Assembly (NCBI GenBank): GCA_028280915.1
Contig: JANQKX010000490.1
Coordinates: 1 to 9,153 of the forward strand
DNA from: Kiloniellaceae bacterium
GTDB lineage: Bacteria; Pseudomonadota; Alphaproteobacteria; Kiloniellales; Kiloniellaceae
DNA: 9,153 nt
Direction of reading: 5' to 3'
This document shows, piece by piece, positions 1-5,815 of the stretch (its first letter is position 1; the number at the start of each line of letters is the position of its first letter). The notes below the pieces were generated by a model. That model made no database searches. It saw only the letters and a program-made list of their open reading frames with translations, and was not told where the DNA came from. Both the position numbers and the translations under genes were made by a program.

Positions 1-723
1 GGAGACCTGGCTCACCAAGGTGCGCAGGTTTTGCACCGCCTGGGACTTGCCGTAGGTTGCCTTCAGGTCCAGCAGGCCGAAGATGCCGTTTTCCGGATCC
101 TCGATCGCCGCATCCACGATGTTTTTCAACTGGGTTCCGATGGCTTCCAAGTAAGGCGCGATGGCGGCGTCCACGGCCAGCTTGCTCTCCGCCAGGGCCG
201 CGACCATCTGATCGGCCTCGGCGGCAATCTCCCGTTCCGCGTTCACGCTGGCCAAGAGACCGGAAATGTTGGCTTGCAGCTGGGCCAGGGCAGCGCTGAA
301 GTCGCTGTCGGCCTGATTGTCGCCCGACTGGGTGCTCAATTCGGCGAAGAGGCTTTGCATTTGGCTCAGGCTTTGCTGCAAATTGCCGTATTGCTGCTGT
401 CGGTCCTCGACGGTTTCGGCCGAGAGCAGCCGCGCCGCGCCTTGACTGATTTCCGCGCCGGCACGGTCAATCTCCTGAACCAGGGCCATTTGGGAGATGC
501 CCAAACGCTGCAAATCCTCCATGGCGCTTTCCACCCGGCCGAAGGCGAAAAAGCCGGCCAGGGCGGCGACCACGCTCATGCTGGCGATCACCCCCACGGC
601 GACCATCAGTTTGCCGCGGATGGACCAGCCGTGTTCTTTTTTGCCGCTTACTTTTTTGCCGGTTTTTTCTTTAACAGCTTTGGATTGGCCCTTGCCCGCT
701 TTGCGGAATCTGAAAACACCCAT
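1..723 (-). CDS. Membrane-anchored sensor protein, N-terminal part (chemoreceptor or sensor kinase), cut by left edge
   Basis: The frame is open from an ATG at 723-721 to the left edge (241 codons, no stop), so only the N-terminus is visible. An in-frame stop at 759-757 bounds it upstream, and AGAGGG about nine bases before the ATG is a plausible ribosome binding site. The product starts with a Lys/Arg-rich cytoplasmic tail of about 38 residues, then one hydrophobic segment at about residues 39-61. A long, Gln/Ala/Glu-rich, mostly helical region follows, consistent with a periplasmic four-helix-bundle sensor domain of the kind found in methyl-accepting chemotaxis proteins and TorS-like kinases. 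The second membrane segment, HAMP and output domain would lie beyond the window, so chemoreceptor, histidine kinase and diguanylate cyclase cannot be separated. The sensor architecture is reasonably sure; the output is not. Confidence 0.72.
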   Translation of the reverse strand, partial: MGVFRFRKAGKGQSKAVKEKTGKKVSGKKEHGWSIRGKLMVAVGVIASMSVVAALAGFFAFGRVESAMEDLQRLGISQMALVQEIDRAGAEISQGAARLLSAETVEDRQQQYGNLQQSLSQMQSLFAELSTQSGDNQADSDFSAALAQLQANISGLLASVNAEREIAAEADQMVAALAESKLAVDAAIAPYLEAIGTQLKNIVDAAIEDPENGIFGLLDLKATYGKSQAVQNLRTLVSQVS

Positions 724-812
724 GGGGCAATACCCTCTGAAATTGGTCGAAAGGAGTCATAAACCCGTGACGATTCCCCGGTCGCGGCCGCTTGGTGCCG
801 CGCCCTGGGCTA

Positions 813-842
813 AACATACTGAGGGCGCAAAAGTAACGTTAA
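813..842 (-). promoter_or_regulatory. Candidate sigma-70-type promoter of the sensor gene
   Basis: On the minus strand TTAACG (842-837) and TATGTT (818-813) are separated by 18 bases, each matching four of six consensus positions. This would start transcription near 806 and give a leader of about 80 bases before the sensor ATG. It was found by eye in an AT-rich area where such matches arise easily. Confidence 0.27.
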
Positions 843-871
843 AATTCTTTCGTCATGCTTAACGGGAGAGC

Positions 872-887
872 AAATACCTACGTATTT
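872..887. repeat. Small inverted repeat AAATAC-CTAC-GTATTT
   Basis: Six-base arms flank four bases, and with one mismatch the arms extend to nine bases (AG.AAATAC / GTATTT.CT). It lies upstream of the candidate sensor promoter. It could be a protein-binding site; nothing here shows which protein. Confidence 0.35.
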
Positions 888-1211
888 ACTAAAAATGTTT
901 ATTTTTGCAATTATTGAGAATAAGCATATGTTATTTAACAATAAAACTTAACAAGCCGAATAGAACAACCATTCAGGAAAAGAGGCCGCTTGCCGCCCGC
1001 GACCAAAACGCCCGCGTTCATGCCCAAGGCGCCTTGCACGCCGAGTTGGTGCGCGGCGAAGGGCCTGCGGCTAAACGGCGTTTGGCAGATGAAACCGGCC
1101 CGGTTGTGACGGGGTCGGGCGGCCCATGGCGGGAACAGTAATAAACGCTCTATAGTTGTCCAATCGAGGGAAAATACACCGCCTGCTATCGGCCCCGCAT
1201 GAAAGCAGGGG

Positions 1212-1248
1212 CCAAAAAAAAAGAGGCTGGAGTTTCGCAACTCCAGCC
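1212..1248 (-). terminator. Intrinsic terminator of the solute-binding protein gene
   Basis: On the minus strand a perfect ten-base stem, GGCTGGAGTT pairing with AACTCCAGCC (arms at 1248-1239 and 1234-1225), encloses a four-base loop. It is followed by TC and an uninterrupted run of nine T (1222-1214). It begins 45 bases after the stop codon of the solute-binding protein gene. This is a complete Rho-independent terminator, so that gene's transcription should end here and not run into the sensor gene. Confidence 0.95.
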
Positions 1249-1293
1249 CCGAGACACGTTGACATGGGATTTTTTTGAAGACCTGACCCGGTC

Positions 1294-2901
1294 TTAAGCG
1301 AACCACCAGCGATGGAACGAACGGGCGCCGTCCATCTCCCAGCTGGAGGCCAGGCTGGGTCCGTGCTGCACGTTGTTGCGCCGGGCGTAGACGAAGTTGG
1401 TGAACATGGGGATGATGGTGCCGCCGTCGTCACGCGCCAGTTCGCACATTTCCCGATACATCTGGGCCCGGCGCTCTTGGTCCAACTCCTTCTTGGCCAG
1501 AAGGAGCAATTCATTGAAGCGCTCGTTCTGCCAGCGGGATTCGTTCCAGGCCGCGTCGTCCTTATAGGCCAGGGTGAACATGTTGTCCGGCGTGGGACGG
1601 GCGCCCCACTTGACGAAGACGAAGGGCTTCACCAGCCAGACGTTGGACCAATAGCCGTCGTTGGGCTCGCGCACCGCTTTGATGTTGATGCCCGCGCCCT
1701 TAGCCTGCTCGGCGAAGAGGATGCACATGTCGACCGCACCCGGCAGCACGCTGTCGGCGGCGGAGAGTTCGATGTCCAGGCTGTCGTGCCCGGCCTGCTT
1801 CAGGTGGTACTTGGCCTTGTCCAAATCGTAGGGCCGCTGGGGCAGGTCGGGGAAGTAGGGCATGCCCGGCGAGACGTGATAGTCGTTGCCGATGGTACCC
1901 GTGCCGTGGAGGATCTTCTGGATCAGCTCGTCCCGGTTGATGGCGTATTTGAGCGCCAGGCGCACGTTCACGTCGTCAAAGGGTGCCGTGTCGCAGAACA
2001 TGGGCAGGGTGATGGCCGAGCCGCTGGGCACGTTGTCGATTTCCACGTCCTTGTTGCGCTTCATCAGGCTCAAGGTCTTGAGGTCCACCGAGGAGATGGC
2101 ATCCACCTCGCCGGTGATGATGGCGGTCTGGCGCGAGTTGGGGTCGTTCAGGATGGTCAGTTCCAGATTGTCGAAATAGGCGCCCTCCCGGTGCCAGCCG
2201 TCGTGCCGCTCCATGGCGGTGAACACGCCGGGCTCGTATTCCTGGAACTTGTAAGGGCCGGCGCCCACGCCGCTTTCCCAATCGATGGTGCCGTCGTCCT
2301 TGGCCGGCAGCATGGTCAGGTGATAGTCGGTCATGATCCAGGGCAGGTCGGCAAAGCCCTGATCCAACTCGATGACGATGGTGTGGTCGCCGTCCGCCTT
2401 CACGTCGGTCACGTTGGCCAGGAGCGCCTTGGCGGCCGAGGCCGTATCCTCGCCCCGGTGATGGTTCAAGGAAGCGACCGCGTCCTTGGCCGTGAACTTA
2501 CGCCCGTCGTGGAAGGTGGCGTCCTTGTTCAGCTCGAAGGTCCAGACCGTGGCGTCCGGGCTGGCGCTCCAGGAATCCGCCATGTCCGGGCCCAGGTCGT
2601 TCTCGGCCGTGATCTCGGTCAGGTAGCTACTGAACGCATGGGCATGCTGGATCTGACCCACGCTTTGATAGGTGCCCGGGTCCAGTGAATCGGACGTATT
2701 CCCGTCATGCAGGCCCACTCGGAAGGTCCCGCCCTTTTGCGGCGTCTGGGCCAGGACCTTTGATGACCAGGCCCCGCTCGCCGTTGCCACCGTCACGCCG
2801 GCCAGCGCGGCGTAGTGCATGAAGTCGCGGCGCGACACTCGCCCGCGACGGGCTTCCGCGGCCATGCGCGACAGCAGATCAGAATTGTTCTTGGTCGACA
2901 T
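1294..2901 (-). CDS. Tat-exported ABC transporter solute-binding protein, family 5 (peptide/nickel/opine type)
   Basis: This 535-residue periplasmic binding protein belongs to SBP family 5 (DppA/OppA-like), which captures di- or oligopeptides, opines or related small molecules for an ABC importer. I chose the ATG at 2901-2899 because AGGAGG lies five bases upstream; a longer frame to 2958 would put that site inside the gene. The N-terminus has a twin-arginine motif, S23-R-R-D-F-M28, then a hydrophobic stretch and a likely cleavage after VLA (residue 51). Family signatures follow: SLDPGTY, a WTFEL...FHDGRKFTAKDAV block and a GAGPYKF block. No permease or ATPase gene is adjacent and a terminator follows directly, so it forms a one-gene unit. 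It is divergent from the enzyme operon, and probably supplies its substrate. The family is sure; the ligand is unknown. Confidence 0.93.
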   Translation of the reverse strand: MSTKNNSDLLSRMAAEARRGRVSRRDFMHYAALAGVTVATASGAWSSKVLAQTPQKGGTFRVGLHDGNTSDSLDPGTYQSVGQIQHAHAFSSYLTEITAENDLGPDMADSWSASPDATVWTFELNKDATFHDGRKFTAKDAVASLNHHRGEDTASAAKALLANVTDVKADGDHTIVIELDQGFADLPWIMTDYHLTMLPAKDDGTIDWESGVGAGPYKFQEYEPGVFTAMERHDGWHREGAYFDNLELTILNDPNSRQTAIITGEVDAISSVDLKTLSLMKRNKDVEIDNVPSGSAITLPMFCDTAPFDDVNVRLALKYAINRDELIQKILHGTGTIGNDYHVSPGMPYFPDLPQRPYDLDKAKYHLKQAGHDSLDIELSAADSVLPGAVDMCILFAEQAKGAGINIKAVREPNDGYWSNVWLVKPFVFVKWGARPTPDNMFTLAYKDDAAWNESRWQNERFNELLLLAKKELDQERRAQMYREMCELARDDGGTIIPMFTNFVYARRNNVQHGPSLASSWEMDGARSFHRWWFA

Positions 2902-2934
2902 TATCGCCTCCTCTTTCCCTGAAACATGGTTCTT

Positions 2935-2958
2935 TTGATATTGAGATACTATTATCAA
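2935..2958. promoter_or_regulatory. Candidate operator dyad at the solute-binding protein promoter
   Basis: TTGATA (2935-2940) and TATCAA (2953-2958) are perfect inverted arms around 12 bases, giving a 24-base dyad. It lies 34 to 57 bases upstream of the solute-binding protein start, within the most AT-rich part of its upstream region, where a -10 box would be expected. The geometry suits a dimeric regulator, but six-base arms in AT-rich DNA can arise by chance. Confidence 0.35.
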
Positions 2959-2971
2959 CCCAGGGCGACAA
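2943..2971 (-). promoter_or_regulatory. Weak candidate promoter of the solute-binding protein gene
   Basis: On the minus strand TTGTCG (2971-2966) precedes TATCTC (2948-2943) by 17 bases; the alternative -10 boxes GATAAT or TAATAG lie just upstream. The -10 match is poor, so only the general position, just upstream of the gene, is supported. Confidence 0.25.
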
Positions 2972-3213
2972 GCCAGCGCGAAAAAAAATCAACGGTATTG
3001 TGAGTTTTCTGCGGCCGCCCGGCGGCGGCGGTCATCGTGCGGCCTTGCCGGCGGAACAGATCATTTCCGTGATGCGAAAATGTAAAAGGGCCGGCGAATA
3101 TTATTCCGACCCGGTGCCGCTCATTTCGGTGTAGATCTGTCCGGCTTGAGTGCCATGGGGATTTTCGCCGCCTTTGCACTTCATATCCGATTTTTTGCTC
3201 TTGGACGTTCGCG

Positions 3214-3253
3214 CGCAAAGCGATTGCGGGACCGGCAAGGCATACGTTAGGAT
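3214..3253 (+). promoter_or_regulatory. Candidate promoter and overlapping dyad of the enzyme operon
   Basis: TTGCGG (3224-3229) and TAGGAT (3248-3253) with an 18-base spacer form a weak sigma-70-like promoter. A dyad CGCAA-AGCGA-TTGCG (3214-3228) overlaps its -35 box. Its core, CAAAGCGATTG, differs by one base from CAAAGGATTG in the dyad upstream of the LysR gene (8176-8191), so both may be sites for that regulator. This is inference from short matches. Confidence 0.25.
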
Positions 3254-3271
3254 TTGTGCGGTTTAGGCCGT

Positions 3272-3306
3272 TTTTTCGCAGACCTTTTTGTTTTTCGCAG
3301 ACCTTT
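3272..3306 (+). repeat. Exact 16-base tandem direct repeat upstream of the enzyme operon
   Basis: TTTTTCGCAGACCTTT occurs twice, at 3272-3287 and 3291-3306, separated by TTG, a period of 19 bases. It lies 38 bases before the first enzyme start codon and just downstream of the candidate promoter, so it would sit in the messenger leader or act as a pair of protein-binding sites. It may also be a simple slipped duplication. Confidence 0.85.
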
Positions 3307-3343
3307 CCGAGGCATTTGGCCCCCGAGCCGCTGGAGACGTAAC

Positions 3344-4288
3344 ATGAAGTTTCAAGGCATCTACCCGCCGGTGATCACGCCCCATAAGGAAGACCTTTCG
3401 ATCGACCGGGACGGCTTCGTCACCATGATCGAACACCTGATTGACGCTGGTGTTCACGGCATCATCGTCGGCGGCACCACCGGCGAATATTATGCCCAGA
3501 GCAAGGAGGAGCGGGTCGAGCTGATGAAGCTGGCCAGCACGACGATCGGCGGTCGCCTTCCCCTCATCGTGGGCGTGGGGGCCATCCGCACGGAGGACTG
3601 CATCGAATATGGCGAATTGGCCCGGGAAAACGGCGCCGATGCCATTCTCGTCAACGCGCCCTATTACGCCTGTCCCACCCAGTTGGAACTGGCGGCGCAC
3701 GTGCTGGCGGTGGACCGGGCGGTCAACCTGCCCATCATGCTGTACAACTATCCCGGCCGCACGGGCACCTTGATGGACGCGGAATTCTTCGACCGGGTGG
3801 GCCACAGCCGCAACATCAGCGCCATCAAGGAATCCAGCGGCGACATCAATCAGATGCACATGCTGGCCCGGGACTATCCCCACATCACCCTTTTGTGCGG
3901 CATGGACGATCAGGCCCTGGAGTTTTTCGCCTGGGGCGCTCAGGGCTGGGTTTGCGGCGCGGGCAACTGCTTGCCCAAGGAGCACCTGGCTCTCTATCAG
4001 GCCTGTTTTGTGGAAAACGACTTCCGCAAGGGCCGCCGGATCATGTCGGCGCTCCTGCCCCTGATGCGGGTTTTGGAGCAGGGCGGCAAATTCGTGCAGA
4101 GCATCAAATACGGCTGCGAGTTGGCCGGCCTGCCGGCGGGTGGGGTGCGCCGCCCCCTGAAGGACATGACCAAGGAACAAAAACGGGATGTGGAAGTGGT
4201 GATCCGCACCCTGAAGACCACCATCGCCAACATTCAGGACAGCCAAGCCGAAGAAGGAGATTCGAATGTCGTCGCTCTTAACGCGTGA
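3344..4288 (+). CDS. Dihydrodipicolinate synthase / N-acetylneuraminate lyase family enzyme (probably catabolic)
   Basis: This 314-residue protein is a full-length Schiff-base-forming TIM-barrel enzyme of the DapA/NanA superfamily. The ATG at 3344 follows GGAG by seven bases and gives the usual MKFQGIYPPVITPH start. Key residues are present: GGTTGEYY at 43-50, Tyr107-Tyr108, the YNYPGRTG motif at 134-141 (Tyr134, Arg139), and the Schiff-base lysine Lys162 in AIKESSGD. The catalytic triad of DapA (Thr-Tyr-Tyr) is therefore kept and the enzyme should be active. Family members include lysine-biosynthetic DapA, sugar-acid lyases and dehydratases, and the pyrroline-4-hydroxy-2-carboxylate deaminase of hydroxyproline degradation. 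Its operon partners, an aldehyde dehydrogenase and an FAD oxidoreductase, argue for degradation and not lysine synthesis. It is the first gene of the operon and its end overlaps the next gene by 23 bases. The family is sure; the substrate is not. Confidence 0.93.
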   Translation: MKFQGIYPPVITPHKEDLSIDRDGFVTMIEHLIDAGVHGIIVGGTTGEYYAQSKEERVELMKLASTTIGGRLPLIVGVGAIRTEDCIEYGELARENGADAILVNAPYYACPTQLELAAHVLAVDRAVNLPIMLYNYPGRTGTLMDAEFFDRVGHSRNISAIKESSGDINQMHMLARDYPHITLLCGMDDQALEFFAWGAQGWVCGAGNCLPKEHLALYQACFVENDFRKGRRIMSALLPLMRVLEQGGKFVQSIKYGCELAGLPAGGVRRPLKDMTKEQKRDVEVVIRTLKTTIANIQDSQAEEGDSNVVALNA

Positions 4289-5792
4289 TGAATATGGGGC
4301 GATCGCCCGCTCTATTGTCATGCCCTCCGGCGCCTTCATCGACGGCAAGGCCTGCGCGGCCTCCGGCGGCGAGACTTTCGAGACCTCGAACCCCTCCACC
4401 GGCGAGCAGCTGAACAGCCTGGCGGCTTGCCAGCAGGCCGATGTGGATCTGGCGGTGGCCAAGGCCCGGGAGGCCTTCGAGGACGGCCGCTGGTCCCGGT
4501 GCCACCCCAGCGAGCGCAAGCAGGTGCTCATCAAGCTGGCCAAGTTGATCCGGCGCCACCAGCACGAACTGGCGGTGCTGGAAAGCTTGGAAAGCGGCAA
4601 GCCCATCTTCGACATTGAAACCATCGATATCCCGGAATCCCTGCACTGCCTGGAATGGCACGCGGAGACGGCCGACAAGATCTACGACCAGGTCGCGCCC
4701 AGCGGGGACGACGCGGTCGCCATGATCGTGCGCGAGCCCATCGGCGTGGTGGGCTGCGTGCTGCCGTGGAACTTCCCCATCCTCATGCTGGCGTGGAAAA
4801 TCGGGCCGGCCCTGGCCGCCGGCAACAGCGTTATCGTCAAGCCGGCTGAGGAAACCAGCATGACCGCCTTGAAGATCGCCGAGCTGGCCAGCGAGGCCGG
4901 GCTGCCCCGCGGCGTCTTGAACGTGCTGCCCGGCCCCGGGGAGATCACCGGCAAGGCCATCGGGCTGCACCCCGATATCGATATGGTGTCCTTCACCGGC
5001 TCCACGGAAATCGGCCGGCGCTTTTTGGAGTATTCGGCCCAGTCCAACTTGAAACGCATCGTGCTGGAATGCGGCGGCAAAAACCCCTGCATCGTGCTCG
5101 AGGACGCGGAAGACCTGGATACGGTCGCGGCCCACGCCACCCAGGCGGTGTTTTGGAACATGGGCGAAAACTGCTCGTCCAATTCCCGCCTCATCGTGCA
5201 CGAGAAGATCAAGGACGCCCTCTTGGAGCGGATCCTGCAGCACCTGCGGTCCTGGCCCACCGGCAATCCCCTGGACCCGGCCAACCGACTGGGCGCCATC
5301 GTTTCCAAAAACCAATACGACCGTATCCTGGGCTATATCAAAAAGGGCGAAGAGTCCGGCGCCAAGTTGGTGCACGGAGGCAAGGCCCGCGAGGAAACGG
5401 CGGGCTATTTCATCGAACCCACCATCTTCGACAATGTGTCGCCCGACTCCGCCATCGCCCGGGAGGAGATTTTCGGTCCGGTCCTGGCCATCATCACGGT
5501 GGGCAGCATGGACGAGGCCATCCGGGTGGCCAATGACACACCCTATGGGCTGACCGCCTCGGTATTCACCGCCAACGTGAAGCGGGCCCACCGGGCGGCG
5601 CGGCAAATCCGCGCCGGCACGGTCACGGTGAATTGCTACGGGGAAGGAGACATCTCCACGCCCTTCGGCGGCTTCAAGCAGTCCGGCTTCGGCGGGCGGG
5701 ATAACTCGATCCATGCCCACGATCAGTACACCGAGATGAAGACCATCTGGATCGACGTGTCGGATTCCCACATGGAATCCTCCACCGACTGA
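4266..5792 (+). CDS. NAD(P)-dependent aldehyde dehydrogenase, PuuC-like
   Basis: This 508-residue protein is a full-length ALDH-superfamily enzyme that oxidises an aldehyde to a carboxylate. The ATG at 4266 has AAGGAG six bases upstream, inside the end of the preceding gene, which suggests translational coupling. Landmarks are PWNF (167-170), the cofactor lysine in VKPAEE (Lys192), FTGST (243-247), the general base Glu268 in LECGGK, the nucleophile Cys303 in GENCSSNSR, EEIFGP (400-405) and PFGGFKQSG (467-474). From memory it resembles gamma-glutamyl-gamma-aminobutyraldehyde dehydrogenase PuuC, including the C-terminal GDxxxPFGG and EMKTIWI features. In this operon it could act on an aminoaldehyde or on 2-oxoglutarate semialdehyde. 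The residues before and after the catalytic Cys differ from the common GQxCxAxTR pattern. The enzyme class is sure; the substrate is open. Confidence 0.94.
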   Translation: MSSLLTRDEYGAIARSIVMPSGAFIDGKACAASGGETFETSNPSTGEQLNSLAACQQADVDLAVAKAREAFEDGRWSRCHPSERKQVLIKLAKLIRRHQHELAVLESLESGKPIFDIETIDIPESLHCLEWHAETADKIYDQVAPSGDDAVAMIVREPIGVVGCVLPWNFPILMLAWKIGPALAAGNSVIVKPAEETSMTALKIAELASEAGLPRGVLNVLPGPGEITGKAIGLHPDIDMVSFTGSTEIGRRFLEYSAQSNLKRIVLECGGKNPCIVLEDAEDLDTVAAHATQAVFWNMGENCSSNSRLIVHEKIKDALLERILQHLRSWPTGNPLDPANRLGAIVSKNQYDRILGYIKKGEESGAKLVHGGKAREETAGYFIEPTIFDNVSPDSAIAREEIFGPVLAIITVGSMDEAIRVANDTPYGLTASVFTANVKRAHRAARQIRAGTVTVNCYGEGDISTPFGGFKQSGFGGRDNSIHAHDQYTEMKTIWIDVSDSHMESSTD

Positions 5793-5815
5793 CAGGTCAG
5801 GCATTCAGCCCCGCC

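Larger units (their letters stand above)
724..1211. other. Intergenic region with an AT-rich segment; no credible gene
   Basis: About 490 bases separate the sensor start from the terminator of the solute-binding protein gene. The part from about 830 to 960 is very AT-rich, in sharp contrast to its surroundings. It holds small dyads: AAATAC/GTATTT at 872-887 and AATAA/TTATT at 919-935. The part from 963 to 1210 is GC-rich again, with a perfect 12-base palindrome CAAGGCGCCTTG (1025-1036) and AACCGG-C-CCGGTT (1093-1105). Short open frames here on both strands have no ribosome binding site or recognisable protein and I do not call them. The region most likely carries the sensor promoter and its control sites. 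Confidence 0.5.
2902..3343. other. Divergent control region between solute-binding protein gene and enzyme operon
   Basis: This 442-base region must hold both divergent promoters. Beyond the sites listed separately, it shows a short palindrome GAATA-T-TATTC (3096-3106) and a GC-rich dyad GCCGCC-C-GGCGGC at about 3013-3025. Two near copies of TCATTTCSGTG (3061-3071 and 3121-3131) stand exactly 60 bases apart. ACAGATC (3056-3062) is mirrored by GATCTGT (3134-3140). An open frame on the minus strand (2955-3218) has no ribosome binding site or recognisable content and I do not call it a gene. Confidence 0.45.

Noticed and set aside
31..762. Plus-strand open frame of 243 codons at the left edge
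   Set aside because: The minus strand here has a start, ribosome binding site, membrane helix and coherent sensor-like protein; the plus frame is its shadow.
905..925. Fur-box-like AT-rich sequence near the sensor gene
   Set aside because: The match to the Fur 7-1-7 pattern is poor and AT-rich DNA gives such matches readily.
935..1306. Minus-strand open frame of 123 codons after the solute-binding protein gene
   Set aside because: It runs through the strong intrinsic terminator and has no ribosome binding site or family resemblance.
1312..2688. Plus-strand open frame of 458 codons opposite the solute-binding protein
   Set aside because: The composition is typical of an antisense frame (excess Val, Gly, His) and the opposite strand encodes a complete known family with signal peptide and ribosome binding site.
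3145..3170. Sigma-54-like TGGCAC on the minus strand in the divergent region
   Set aside because: The required GC-containing -12 element is absent at the correct spacing.
3344..4288. Assigning the first enzyme as lysine-biosynthetic DapA
   Set aside because: Catalytic residues are shared across the superfamily; the neighbouring aldehyde dehydrogenase and FAD oxidoreductase point to degradation, so only the family is called.
3263..4678. Minus-strand open frame of 471 codons opposite the first enzyme gene
   Set aside because: It spans two real genes and their boundary on the other strand and has no recognisable motifs.
4278..5804. Minus-strand open frame of 508 codons opposite the aldehyde dehydrogenase
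   Set aside because: It mirrors the real gene in a GC-rich codon pattern, has no domain I recognise and is rich in Gly, His and Gln as expected of a shadow frame.
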